From Calditerrivibrio sp. (lineage in GTDB: Bacteria; Chrysiogenota; Deferribacteres; Deferribacterales; Calditerrivibrionaceae), in assembly GCA_026415135.1 (NCBI GenBank), contig JAOAHS010000037.1, positions 82,260-146,259 on the forward strand: a DNA stretch of 64,000 nucleotides, written 5' to 3'. The notes under the pieces were generated by a model, which was not told the origin of the DNA, did no database searches, and worked only from the letters and a program-made list of their open reading frames with translations. Below are positions 26,610-39,202 of the stretch, piece after piece. The translations under genes and the position numbers were made by a program. Positions within the stretch are counted from its first letter, which is position 1, and each line of letters starts with the position of its first letter.

Positions 26610-28274
26610 ATGAATCTGAGGGATGTTGCCGAACAGTTTAAGACGGTATTTCAGAAGTTCTCGAGGATACAGCAGATCACAATAATTACGGCTGCTGTAG
26701 CTATTTTGCTTTCCATTGTTGTTTTAGTTTATTGGGCTAATAAGCCTGTTTATAAAGTCTTGTTTGCAAACCTGACTCAGGAGGATGCTGCTGAGGTTGT
26801 TTCCCGGCTGAAGGCTAAAAAAATCCCATATAACCTCAAGGACGGTGGTAAGACGATAGAGGTGCCAGCGAAAAATGTTTACGAAACAAGGATAGAGTTG
26901 GCACAGGAAGGTATCCCAAAAGGTGGTGGTGTAGGATTTGAGCTTTTTGACAAAGCGTCTTTTGGCATTACTGAGTTTGCTCAAAATGTGAATTATCAGA
27001 GGGCGCTTCAAGGTGAGCTCTCGAGGACTATTGGTACCTTAGAAGAGGTGGAGGCTGCAAGGGTTCATCTGACGATACCTAAGGATCGTTTGTTCCTCTC
27101 TGAAGATACTGAGGCAAAAGCTGCGGTTGTATTAAAATTGAAAAAGGGTGAAACCCTTTCCCGGGAAAAGGTAAAAGCCATTGCTTCCCTTGTTGCTGGT
27201 TCTGTTAAAGGGCTAAAAATACAGAATGTGCAGATTGTAGATACTGCTGGAAATCTTTTAAGTGAATCGTTAAGTGAGGAAAATCTTCCCTATGTCAAAA
27301 CTCAGACTCAGCTTGAGTATCAGAAGAAAGTTGAAAAACTGATAGCTTCTAAAATAAATACTCTTTTGGCTACTACGCTTGGTGAAAATAATGCTGTTGC
27401 TCAGGTGACTGCAGAGATAGATTTTGATAAAAAAGAGATCAATAAAGAGGAGTTTGATCAAAACCCTGTGCTCAGGTCCTCCCAAACCATTGAGATTGAG
27501 AGCAAGAATACCCCAAATACTCCCCAGGGTCAACCAGGAGTGGAGCCTAATTTGGCTGAACCCAATATTCAGCAACAGGGGACCAATTCCCAGTATACTA
27601 AAAATGAGGAAACCCAGAACTTTGAGGTGGGTAGAACTGTTACAAAAGAGGAAAAGTCCATCGGAAGCGTTAAAAGGCTTACGATAGCTGTGGTGGTAAA
27701 TGATAAGGCTGAGATTGTCAAAGATGGTAAAAAAGAGACAACAAAGTATGTGCCCAGAACAAAAGAGGAGCTGGAAAAGATAAAAGCTTTAGTTGCTAAG
27801 GCTGCAGGGTTTGATGAAAAAAGAGGTGATCAGATAGAGGTGACAAATGTCTCTTTTGATACCTCACAAACAACTGAAAGTAAATTAATAGAGAAGGAAA
27901 AGATGAATGAGCTCATAATTCAGATTTCAAAATATGTTATGGCTCTCATTATGTTTTTGCTGTTTTATTTCCTTGTGATACGCCCAATCTTGAAAAAGTT
28001 GGGAGATATCAAGGAAACTAAAACGGGTGAATTAGCTGCTGTAGGTGATATCCCTATTAAAGGGAGCCAGTTGGATTTGAAATTGGATGACAGTGTAAAG
28101 TTTCCTAAGACATTGGAAGAACTGGAGCGGGAGATAGAGTCAGAATTAGAGGAAAAGGTAAATGTGGATGTGGGCTCTGTAAAGACAAAGGTTATGATCA
28201 AGAAGATAGAAGAGGCTGTAAAGGAGGACCCAGAGATGTTAGCAAATTTGATAAAAACTTGGATAAAGGATTAG
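26610..28274 (+). CDS. fliF: Flagellar MS-ring protein FliF
   Basis: 554 residues, with membrane helices near 26-45 and 445-467. The YscJ/FliF ring-building motifs (FANLTQEDAAEVVSRLK, FGITEFAQNVNYQRALQGELSRTI split across about residues 50-145) lie between them. The cytoplasmic tail that binds FliG follows. It has a low-complexity Asn/Pro/Gln-rich loop near 295-335, usual for FliF. Confidence 0.95.
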   Translation: MNLRDVAEQFKTVFQKFSRIQQITIITAAVAILLSIVVLVYWANKPVYKVLFANLTQEDAAEVVSRLKAKKIPYNLKDGGKTIEVPAKNVYETRIELAQEGIPKGGGVGFELFDKASFGITEFAQNVNYQRALQGELSRTIGTLEEVEAARVHLTIPKDRLFLSEDTEAKAAVVLKLKKGETLSREKVKAIASLVAGSVKGLKIQNVQIVDTAGNLLSESLSEENLPYVKTQTQLEYQKKVEKLIASKINTLLATTLGENNAVAQVTAEIDFDKKEINKEEFDQNPVLRSSQTIEIESKNTPNTPQGQPGVEPNLAEPNIQQQGTNSQYTKNEETQNFEVGRTVTKEEKSIGSVKRLTIAVVVNDKAEIVKDGKKETTKYVPRTKEELEKIKALVAKAAGFDEKRGDQIEVTNVSFDTSQTTESKLIEKEKMNELIIQISKYVMALIMFLLFYFLVIRPILKKLGDIKETKTGELAAVGDIPIKGSQLDLKLDDSVKFPKTLEELEREIESELEEKVNVDVGSVKTKVMIKKIEEAVKEDPEMLANLIKTWIKD

Positions 28275-28278
28275 GGCT

Positions 28279-29283
28279 ATGTCAGAGTCTAATATCACTG
28301 GTATTCAAAAAGCAGCTATGCTTTTGATCACATTGGGCGATGATCTTTCTGCACAGATAATGAGCCATCTCGATGATGAGGAGGTTCAGGAGATTTCCAA
28401 AGAGATAGCTGTGACAAAAGTGGTTCCGCCTGAGGTGGCTGATGCGGTTGTCGAAGAGTTTTACAATATGATGCTTGCTAAAAAGTTTATCGCTAAAGGT
28501 GGTTTGGAGTATGCTAAAACTATCCTTACAAAATCTTTGGGGCCTGATAGGGCACGTAAGATCATCGATCGTCTTACTAAGATGCTGGAACAGACGAGTG
28601 GTTTTGAGTTTTTGTCAAGGGTCGAGCCCAAACAGCTTGCCAAGTTTATAGCTAATGAACATCCCCAGACCATTGCATTGGTTCTTGCTCATCTTGATCC
28701 TTCTCATGCTGCCGAGTCTTTGGCTGAGTTACCTGATGATTTAAAAGCTGAGGTAACGATGAGAATAGCCAACCTTCAAGATATATCTCCATCGGTTGTT
28801 AGAACATTGGCAAAAGTCTTGGAAGAAAGGTTTGAATCTATCAGTTCATACAATGTAGAAGTTGGTGGAACGAAAGCTGTTGCGGAAATATTTAATAGAT
28901 TGGATAAGAATACAAGTAAGGTTATCATGGAGCGTTTGGAGAAGGATGCACCAACACTTGTTTCAAACATTAGGGATATGATGTTTGTATTTGATGATAT
29001 AAAAAGGCTTAGTAACACTGCAATTCAAGAAATACTCAAAAGAGCAGATAAAAAAGCTCTTACACTTGCTTTAAAGGGTGCTGATGATGAATTGAAAGAA
29101 AAGTTTTTTGCTAATATGTCAAAGCGTGGTGTTGAGGCAATGAAAGAGGAGATGGAGTTTATGGGGCCTGTGAAGCTCAAAGATGTTGAGAAGGCTCAGC
29201 ATGAGATTGTTGAGATAGTAAGGGAGCTTGATAGTGAAGGTCTAGTGAGTATTTCTGGTGGTGAAGAGGATCAGTATGTATAA
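28279..29283 (+). CDS. fliG: Flagellar motor switch protein FliG
   Basis: 334 residues with the three armadillo-like domains of FliG. Seen: N-terminal GIQKAAMLLITLGDD, the central EHPQTIALVLAHL motif near residues 130-142 and the C-terminal torque helix region (LKGADDELKEKFFANMSKR) with its charged residues. FliG joins the MS ring to the switch and interacts with the stator. It starts four bases after fliF. Confidence 0.95.
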   Translation: MSESNITGIQKAAMLLITLGDDLSAQIMSHLDDEEVQEISKEIAVTKVVPPEVADAVVEEFYNMMLAKKFIAKGGLEYAKTILTKSLGPDRARKIIDRLTKMLEQTSGFEFLSRVEPKQLAKFIANEHPQTIALVLAHLDPSHAAESLAELPDDLKAEVTMRIANLQDISPSVVRTLAKVLEERFESISSYNVEVGGTKAVAEIFNRLDKNTSKVIMERLEKDAPTLVSNIRDMMFVFDDIKRLSNTAIQEILKRADKKALTLALKGADDELKEKFFANMSKRGVEAMKEEMEFMGPVKLKDVEKAQHEIVEIVRELDSEGLVSISGGEEDQYV

Positions 29284-29295
29284 TGAGGGGATCCT

Positions 29296-30060
29296 GTGGC
29301 CAATAGGATTTTAAAATCAGGTGAAAAACGGGTGATAACTCCTTTTGACATGAAGGTTTTTACCCATGCCGAGCGGGGCATATCATCATTTGTATTTAAA
29401 CCTTTTGAACTAAAAAAGGAGGAACCCCCTAAAAATATTCTAAAGGATACCCTTGAGGAGGAGCTTCGCCCACACTTAAATATTACGGAGGAGGAGTTTG
29501 AAGAACAGATAAAAAACGAGTATGAAAGAGGGCTTAAAGAAGGCATCGAAAAAGGGTTTACGGCTGGAAAAGAGGAAGGATTAGCTGAAGGGTATCAAAA
29601 GGGATTTTCCGATGCAGAACAACAGCTAACTAAAGAGTACAATGCTAAAAAAGAAGATTATATTAAACTCCTCCAATCAGAACTTCAACATGTTCAGGAA
29701 TATATAAACAGGCTTCATACATTTATGGATAGTATAGACAAGGATATACCAGATATAATTATCAATTTCATAAATGAAATCATTGGGGTAGAACGAAAAA
29801 TAAACGATACCCTTATCGTCAATATGATTAAGAAAGCTTTGGGTAAGCTGAAGGATATAGAGATTTCTGATTTTATTGTAAATCCGCGAGATGTAGAGAT
29901 AGTTAAGGAATATTTTCCTGGTTATAATGTCTTAGGCGATCCTTCGATACTTCAAGGTAGTCTTAAGGTAAAAACAAAGATAGGTGAAGCCGATTTCTCT
30001 TTAGAATCTATCTTGAATGACCTTTCAAAAAGTATCCATGAAGAGCTTGGAATCGATTAA
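29296..30060 (+). CDS. fliH: Flagellar export apparatus stator protein FliH
   Basis: 254 residues from a GTG at 29296 with GAGGGG upstream. An N-terminal variable part is followed by a long helical region with glycine-spaced repeats (EYERGLKEGIEKGFTAGKEE), the GxxxG pattern typical of FliH, and a C-terminal V-ATPase-E-like domain. FliH binds and restrains FliI. Its end overlaps fliI. Confidence 0.88.
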   Translation: MANRILKSGEKRVITPFDMKVFTHAERGISSFVFKPFELKKEEPPKNILKDTLEEELRPHLNITEEEFEEQIKNEYERGLKEGIEKGFTAGKEEGLAEGYQKGFSDAEQQLTKEYNAKKEDYIKLLQSELQHVQEYINRLHTFMDSIDKDIPDIIINFINEIIGVERKINDTLIVNMIKKALGKLKDIEISDFIVNPRDVEIVKEYFPGYNVLGDPSILQGSLKVKTKIGEADFSLESILNDLSKSIHEELGID

Positions 30061-31342
30061 GAGGGTTAAACTCTCAAAGGAACTGACGATTTTTGGGAAG
30101 GTTACAAAGATCGTTGGTCTTACAATAGAGGCCGATGGCCCCTTGATGGGTATTGGTACCAGATGCCTTATCGAAAATGGATCTAAAAATGGTGTTTTAG
30201 CAGAGATTATAGGTTTTAAAGATGATAGAATTGTTCTTATGCCTTATGGCGAAAGTGAAGGTATTGCTCCTGGAAGTAGGGTAAGAAATGTCTCCTATGG
30301 TAACAGTGTTAAGGTGACAGAAAAGCTTTTGGGTAGAATCCTTGATGGTTTGGGTAATCCCATAGATGATAAAGGTCCCATAACAGATTTTGAGCTGATG
30401 CCGGTTTATAACGAACCTCCAAGACCATTGGACAGGGAGATAATCAAAACAGTTATACCAACTGGTGTGAAGGCAATCGATGGGCTTATTACTGTTGGTA
30501 ATGGTCAAAGGGTAGGTATTTTTGCTGGTAGCGGTGTAGGTAAGTCTGTTCTTTTGGGGATGATTGCCAGAAATACCACAGCTGAGGTTAATGTAATTGC
30601 ACTAATAGGGGAGAGGGGTAGAGAAGTAAGGGAGTTTATCGAAAGAGATTTAAGTGAAGAGGGGCTCAAAAGGAGTGTGGTGGTGGTTGCTACAAGTGAT
30701 CAGTCTCCACTTGTGAGGAAATTGGGTGCGTTTGTTGCTGCGACCATTGCAGAGTATTTTAGAGCTCTTGGAAAAAATGTCATGTTTATGATGGATTCGG
30801 TTACAAGATTTGCTATGGCTCAGAGGGAGATTGGGCTTACCGTTGGGGAACCGCCCACGTCAAAAGGTTATACTCCATCTGTGTTCGCACTTTTACCCAA
30901 GCTTTTGGAAAGAGCTGGAACAAAAAAGGGTGAAGGTGCGATTACGGGGCTTTATACAGTGCTTGTAGAGGGTGATGATTTAAATGACCCAATAGCTGAC
31001 AGTGTTAGATCCATTATAGATGGTCATATCGTTCTTAGTAGGCTACTTGCTGCAAGAAACCATTTTCCTGCAATTGATGTACTCATGAGTGCCAGTAGGC
31101 TTATGAAGGAGATTGTCAGTGATGAGCATTTCAAAATTGCTGGCATTATGCGGGATCTTATGGCTGCCTATAATGAAGCAGAGGATCTCATAAACATAGG
31201 TGCTTATGCAAAAGGGAGTAACAAAAGGATAGATACTGCTATCGCTAAGATAGATGCAATAAACGGTTTTTTAAGGCAGTCGATGGATGAAAGGTATGAT
31301 TTTGAGACGACGTATGCCCAAATGAAAAAGATAGTGGGTTAA
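30038..31342 (+). CDS. fliI: Flagellum-specific ATPase FliI
   Basis: 434 residues from ATG 30038; an in-frame ATG at 30017 would add seven residues, and neither has a clear ribosome site, so the start is uncertain. The start lies within fliH. Walker A (GSGVGKS) and Walker B (VMFMMDSVTRFA) motifs and the GERGREVREF segment are intact. The hexameric ATPase energises the flagellar type III export gate. Confidence 0.93.
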   Translation: MKSLESIKRVKLSKELTIFGKVTKIVGLTIEADGPLMGIGTRCLIENGSKNGVLAEIIGFKDDRIVLMPYGESEGIAPGSRVRNVSYGNSVKVTEKLLGRILDGLGNPIDDKGPITDFELMPVYNEPPRPLDREIIKTVIPTGVKAIDGLITVGNGQRVGIFAGSGVGKSVLLGMIARNTTAEVNVIALIGERGREVREFIERDLSEEGLKRSVVVVATSDQSPLVRKLGAFVAATIAEYFRALGKNVMFMMDSVTRFAMAQREIGLTVGEPPTSKGYTPSVFALLPKLLERAGTKKGEGAITGLYTVLVEGDDLNDPIADSVRSIIDGHIVLSRLLAARNHFPAIDVLMSASRLMKEIVSDEHFKIAGIMRDLMAAYNEAEDLINIGAYAKGSNKRIDTAIAKIDAINGFLRQSMDERYDFETTYAQMKKIVG

Positions 31343-31346
31343 GGTT

Positions 31347-31784
31347 TTGGATAGAAAGTTTAAATTACAGAAGATCCTTGAATATAGAGAGAAGGTTTTT
31401 GAATTAGAAAAACAGAAACTTATCGAACTTCAGAATAGACTGAAGGACTACCGTTTTAAAAGAGAATCTTTATCTAAGGAGATAGAGATAAAAAGGAAAG
31501 ATGTGGATCTGTTTAGTACTGAAGGTAACTTTGATATGATAGTAATGGCTAACAGATATCTCGATAGATTATATGGGATGTTGCAAAATCTCAATAATAT
31601 GATAGAATCTTTGAAGAAAGATATAGAAAAGCAAAAAGAAAAGGTTATATCAGCAATGAATGATGTGAAAATCATGGAAAAATTAAAGGAGAAACACAAT
31701 ATAAACTATATTGCTTATCTAAAGAAAGAGGAGATGAAGTTGATAGATGATCTGGTGATTACAAGGAGTGGTAATGAGAGTTAA
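31347..31784 (+). CDS. fliJ: FliJ-like flagellar coiled-coil protein
   Basis: 145 residues from a TTG at 31347, nearly all charged coiled coil. Sequence identity to FliJ is low across bacteria, so the assignment rests on size, coiled-coil form, the N-terminal FKLQKILEYREKVFE pattern and its position right after fliI. FliJ is the central stalk of the export ATPase. Confidence 0.75.
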   Translation: MDRKFKLQKILEYREKVFELEKQKLIELQNRLKDYRFKRESLSKEIEIKRKDVDLFSTEGNFDMIVMANRYLDRLYGMLQNLNNMIESLKKDIEKQKEKVISAMNDVKIMEKLKEKHNINYIAYLKKEEMKLIDDLVITRSGNES

Positions 31785-32244
31785 TTTTCTGATATTTTTC
31801 TTAGTTTTGATTGCTTTTAGTGTATATGCAGAAGATCAATTGATCAATATCCAAAATCTTCAGAAATCTTTGCAGGCTAAGGAGAAGCAGCTTGCAGAAA
31901 AGGAGAAACAACTGAACGAAAAGGAGAAAAAGTTAAAGCTACTGGAGGATGATTTGAAAGCAAAGCAGAAAGAGCTTGAGGATATAAGGGCTTCCTTGCA
32001 GAAATTGTATGATGATATTAAGGGTGTGGATGACGAAAATATAGATAAACTTGTGAAAACATTATCAAATACAAAACCTAAGTCTGCAGCTGCTATTTTA
32101 GAAAAGATGGAGGAAGGGCAGGCTGTAAAAGTTTTAAAAAAGATGGATAGTAAAAAAGCTGGTAATATAATGACTGCAATGGGTAAAACAAACCCAGAAA
32201 AAGCTGCAAAGATCTCAGAGCAATTACTCCCTCCAAAAAAGTAG
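31774..32244 (+). CDS. motE: MotE-like flagellar motility chaperone
   Basis: 156 residues from the ATG at 31774, which has AAGGAG six bases upstream; it overlaps fliJ by 11 bases. A signal peptide (about 1-18) is followed by a coiled coil (about 25-85) and a C-terminal domain with an MgtE-N-like pattern (SAAAILEKMEEGQAVKVLKKM). This domain order matches MotE, a periplasmic chaperone of the motor protein MotC in rhizobia, and similar genes often end fliG-fliJ operons. Confidence 0.7.
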   Translation: MRVNFLIFFLVLIAFSVYAEDQLINIQNLQKSLQAKEKQLAEKEKQLNEKEKKLKLLEDDLKAKQKELEDIRASLQKLYDDIKGVDDENIDKLVKTLSNTKPKSAAAILEKMEEGQAVKVLKKMDSKKAGNIMTAMGKTNPEKAAKISEQLLPPKK

Positions 32245-32247
32245 AAT

Positions 32248-32866
32248 ATGAAGACCCAACTTTTACTGCCCTATGTATATAATTTTCTTGAAAATAGTTT
32301 CTTCGAAGGTTATGACCCTTTTTATGATTATGCTGCTAAAAGGGATGTTCCTGTTGTGGCCAAATCTGTGGGGATTCTTCTGAGATTTTTTAGTTCATTA
32401 TTGAAGCCTTCGAATATATTGGAACTGGGTTGTGGCATTGGTACTGCAGCCAAGTATATGCTGGACGGACATTTGACAAATTATACAGGTGTGGATAACA
32501 ATAAAGAGCGTCTGGAGGTAGCTCAAAGATTTTTGATGAATTATTCCGGTGTCAGATTTGTTCACACAAGGGTAGAAGAATTTTTGAAAAGTGATAGCGG
32601 TAAGTACGATTTTGTATTTGTGGATTCCATAAAAAAAGATTATGAAAAGGTTTGGTATCTATTGAAACCTCTTCTTACAAGAGGTTCGGTGGTGATTTTT
32701 GATGATCTCTTCTTATATGGCTATGTGTTTCAAGAGGAGTCAGAGACACCTTATAAATATAGGGAAGGTGTGAGATTGCTAAGAAGATTTATAAATAACA
32801 TAAAGTATGAAAAGGGTATATCATCTATGTTTGTACCAATAGAAAACGGTTTGGTGGTGTTACATT

Positions 32867-32877
<11 letters not shown>
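32248..32877 (+). CDS. Class I SAM-dependent methyltransferase (O-methyltransferase type)
   Basis: 209 residues. SAM motif I is LELGCGIGTAAKYM (about 53-66), followed by YTGVDNNKERLEVA and the FVFVDSIKKDY and VVIFDDLFLYG segments; this matches the small caffeoyl-CoA-like O-methyltransferase family. The substrate cannot be told from sequence. It starts three bases after motE and overlaps the U32 peptidase gene, at the junction of flagellar and housekeeping genes. Confidence 0.75.
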
Positions 32878-36030
<3,153 letters not shown>

Positions 36031-36032
36031 AT

Positions 36033-36878
36033 ATGGAAATCCATACTATAGGTGAAGATAGTGGCTCGGATGTAAAAAAAGTTTATATACTGTCGGATGG
36101 GACTGGTCAAAGTGCTATTAATGTGGTGAGGGCATGTCTGATTCAATTTGATAACGTCAATATAAAACTTATAGTATATTCAAAGATGGACAATGAGGAG
36201 AAGATTAAAGTCGCCCTTCAGCAGGCAAAAGAGGATCATGCTTTTGTCGCTTTTACTATAGCTCGTAAATCTCTACGAAGACTTATCCATACCATCTGTC
36301 ATGAGGATAATATTCTTCATCATGATATTCTTGGTCCTCCAGTGGAAAAGTTTAAGATTTTTCTTGATCGGGAACCCCGAGAGGATCCAAACCTTTTAAG
36401 AAGACTTGATAGTAAATATTTCAAACGTATAGAAGCCATCGATTTTGCTATAGAACATGATGATGGAAAGAGCATGAAGGGGATCAAGGATGCTGATATT
36501 GTAATACTGGGATTATCCCGTACTTCAAAAACACCTACAAGTTTTTATCTCGCTCAGTTGGGATATAAGGTGGTAAACATACCTTTGATATACGGTATGA
36601 AAGTACCTGATGAGGTATATACTGTGGATCCTAACAAGGTGGTTTGCCTTATAATGGATCCGGAGACCCTTCAAAAAGTAAGGCAGGAACGACTGAGGCA
36701 CTACAAAACCAATTCAGATTATACAAATCTGAAGAAGATTCTTGAGGAAGTGGAATTTATCTATGAGCTTGTGGGGAAAAATAGAAGATGGCATCTTGTG
36801 GACACCACAAACAAATCTGTGGAAGAGACAGCAAGGGAGATCATTGTCAAGGTTTATGGAAGGGAGTTGGAGCTTTAG
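36033..36878 (+). CDS. ppsR: Pyruvate phosphate dikinase / PEP synthase regulatory protein (DUF299)
   Basis: 281 residues. The family P-loop GLSRTSKTPTS lies near 155-165, and the N-terminal YILSDGTGQSA motif is typical. These bifunctional ADP-dependent kinases/Pi-dependent phosphorylases switch PPDK or PEP synthase off and on. The target enzyme is not in the window, but a truncated PEP-utilising relative lies at 18364-20070. It starts two bases after ligA. Confidence 0.92.
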   Translation: MEIHTIGEDSGSDVKKVYILSDGTGQSAINVVRACLIQFDNVNIKLIVYSKMDNEEKIKVALQQAKEDHAFVAFTIARKSLRRLIHTICHEDNILHHDILGPPVEKFKIFLDREPREDPNLLRRLDSKYFKRIEAIDFAIEHDDGKSMKGIKDADIVILGLSRTSKTPTSFYLAQLGYKVVNIPLIYGMKVPDEVYTVDPNKVVCLIMDPETLQKVRQERLRHYKTNSDYTNLKKILEEVEFIYELVGKNRRWHLVDTTNKSVEETAREIIVKVYGRELEL

Positions 36879-36907
36879 GTTTTAAAATACACATAGGGAA
36901 GAACTGA

Positions 36908-37489
36908 TTGGAAGAATTATTGCTTAAACTAATTGTGGAGTATGGATATCTGATACTCTTTGTGTGGAGTGTTATGGAAGGTGAGCTTGGTCTCGTGATG
37001 GCTGGGATCTTGTCTCATACGGGAGATATGAATATCTATACAGCTATTTTAGTTGCTGGGTTAGGTGGTTTTACTGGGGATCAGATATTTTTCTTAATAG
37101 GTAGATTTAATAGGAATTATGTTCAGAAAAAATTTGTAAAACACAGAAGGAAGTTTGCACTGGCTACAATCCTATTAAACAAGTACGGCTGGTATATCAT
37201 ATTTATTCAGAGGTATATGTATGGGTTGAGGACTATAATACCTATTACTATTGGAACAACAAGGCTTTGCTGGCGCAAATTCGCTTTGATAAACTTGGTA
37301 AGTGCCTTTATCTGGGCAGCTATTACAATTGTGTTAGCTTATTGGTTCGGGGAATTTCTTTTAAAAGTACTTCATATTGCTAAACAAAACTGGTATATTG
37401 CTTTACCAATGGCTGTACTCGTTTTTATATTTGTGGTAAAATATATGCAGTATCTTGCTAATAAGCGTTCATCCCGTTACAAGAAGTAA
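36908..37489 (+). CDS. DedA family membrane protein
   Basis: 193 residues from a TTG. Family features: an N-terminal re-entrant region with VMEGELGLVMAGIL, the GDQIFFLIGR segment, and the FIQRYMYGLRTIIPITIGTTR motif with conserved arginines. There are about four to five hydrophobic segments. DedA proteins are proton-dependent flippases, some for undecaprenyl phosphate. Its 3' end overlaps the convergent TSUP gene by 21 bases. Confidence 0.85.
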   Translation: MEELLLKLIVEYGYLILFVWSVMEGELGLVMAGILSHTGDMNIYTAILVAGLGGFTGDQIFFLIGRFNRNYVQKKFVKHRRKFALATILLNKYGWYIIFIQRYMYGLRTIIPITIGTTRLCWRKFALINLVSAFIWAAITIVLAYWFGEFLLKVLHIAKQNWYIALPMAVLVFIFVVKYMQYLANKRSSRYKK

Positions 37490-38203
37490 TATAGAAAATA
37501 TTATGATGGAAGCAGTTACAAAATTCTTGATAAACTTCTCACCTTTTTTAATACTAACACTGGCTGCGATCATACCGCCCACAAGATTACCAGTACCCAA
37601 AGCCAAACCCATACCATAGTCTATTTTTTTAGAAAGGATAAATACCGGTAGTGCAGCTATAGTTAGGATAAAAACTATAAAAACTTTTACTGCATTGCCT
37701 TTTAAAAGATCATAACCTAAAAGTGTTGTTCCTGCTAATAGTAAAAAACCTACACCTGCCTGAATAAAACCACCATAAATACCAATGAGAAAAAAGATAA
37801 CCAAAGCAGCTAAACCCTGTAGGTATCTGTTTTTGAAATCTAATCTTTTAGTGGGGTTAAATATGGTTAGGATAGTGATGACAAACATAAATATGGCTAA
37901 ATACTTAGTGAAGCTTTTATCACTTATGACTACTGCAATTTTGGCACCGGTTACACTACCTAATACCACTGGTAGGGATATGGCAAGAGCAAATTTGAGT
38001 GGAAAGTGCCCTGATGATATGTATTTGTAAATGGCTGAAATATTTTGCAGTAAAATACCCAGTCTATTTGTGCCATTAGCTATGGTTGCAGGTAAGCCTA
38101 AAAAAATCAGTATTGGCAATGTTAAAAATGATCCACCACCACCCAATACGTTTATAAAGCCTGTTATTACTCCAACAACAAAGAGAATAAAAATCTTTAT
38201 CAT
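37469..38203 (-). CDS. TSUP (TauE/SafE) family transporter
   Basis: 244 residues from ATG 38201-38203 with GGAGA upstream; an in-frame extension of 44 residues lacks a site and would run into the accD start. Eight hydrophobic segments. The family half-repeat motif GFINVLGGGGSFLTLPIL near the N-terminus is repeated in the second half as GIYGGFIQAGVGFLLL. TSUP proteins carry sulfite, sulfonates or other anions. Substrate unknown. Confidence 0.85.
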   Translation of the reverse strand: MIKIFILFVVGVITGFINVLGGGGSFLTLPILIFLGLPATIANGTNRLGILLQNISAIYKYISSGHFPLKFALAISLPVVLGSVTGAKIAVVISDKSFTKYLAIFMFVITILTIFNPTKRLDFKNRYLQGLAALVIFFLIGIYGGFIQAGVGFLLLAGTTLLGYDLLKGNAVKVFIVFILTIAALPVFILSKKIDYGMGLALGTGNLVGGMIAASVSIKKGEKFIKNFVTASIIIFSILLLVTG

Positions 38204-38347
38204 AATGTTCTCCAAAAAAAGTATTTCTTTTTTAAGAAATAGATACCTTGTTAGTTTAATATTACCAAAAAAATTACTATTGCATAATAGAATTTTTAAT
38301 GTAAAATGCAAGAAAAATGTCAAAAACATCAACATGGAGGCTCAGAT

Positions 38348-39193
38348 ATGGGTCTTAGGGCTTTTTTACTTGAGAAGATTCATAAGGTTACAGAAGGGAA
38401 GAAAAAAGATATTCAGAAGGATATTTGGGTTAAGTGCGACAAATGTGGTGAAGTAAGCTATAAAGATGATGTTGCTAAAAACTTCCATGCTTGTCCCGCT
38501 TGTGGTTATCATTTTAAAGTTTCTGCTATAGAAAAGATAAATATGATCATCGATGCAGGATCATTTGTGGAGATAGATACTAATCTTAAGTCACTGGACC
38601 CTCTGCAGTTTAAAGATACTAAAAAATATACAGATAGAATAAAGGAAACAATGAAAAAAACCAATATAAATGAAGCGTTTATCTCTGGTTATGGTACTGT
38701 TTACAAAAAACCTGTGCATATTGGTGCCTTTGAATTTTCCTTTTTGGGTGGTAGTATGGGTAGTGTGGTGGGTGAAAAAATAACAAGGCTTATTGAATCT
38801 GCCATTGCTAATAGAAATCATGTAATAACCATCAGTTGTTCTGGTGGGGCTAGGATGCAAGAGAGTATTTTATCGTTGATGCAGATGGCAAAGACCTCTG
38901 CTGCTTTGAAGAAACTTGCAAATAACGGGCTTGCACACATATCAATATTGACAGATCCTACCACTGGAGGAGTTACAGCAAGTTTTGCCATGTTAGGTGA
39001 TATCCATATTGCCGAACCTGGTGCTTTGATAGGTTTTGCAGGGCCCAGAGTAATTGAGCAGACAATAAGGCAAAAGTTGCCTGAAGGGTTTCAGACCTCT
39101 GAGTTTCTTCTACAGCATGGTATGGTGGATATGGTGTTAGCAAGAAAAGAATGGAAGGATACCATATATAAGCTTTTGGAGTTTTTTGGCTAA
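38348..39193 (+). CDS. accD: Acetyl-CoA carboxylase carboxyltransferase subunit beta
   Basis: 281 residues from ATG 38348 with GGAGG eight bases upstream. The zinc finger uses C30, C33, C49 and C52. The crotonase-like core carries [16 protein letters not shown] and the [18 protein letters not shown] and [17 protein letters not shown] motifs. With AccA, encoded elsewhere, it makes malonyl-CoA. folC follows after nine bases, as in many bacteria. Confidence 0.96.
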   Translation: MGLRAFLLEKIHKVTEGKKKDIQKDIWVKCDKCGEVSYKDDVAKNFHACPACGYHFKVSAIEKINMIIDAGSFVEIDTNLKSLDPLQFKDTKKYTDRIKETMKKTNINEAFISGYGTVYKKPVHIGAFEFSFLGGSMGSVVGEKITRLIESAIANRNHVITISCSGGARMQESILSLMQMAKTSAALKKLANNGLAHISILTDPTTGGVTASFAMLGDIHIAEPGALIGFAGPRVIEQTIRQKLPEGFQTSEFLLQHGMVDMVLARKEWKDTIYKLLEFFG

Positions 39194-39202
39194 AAGCATT
39201 AC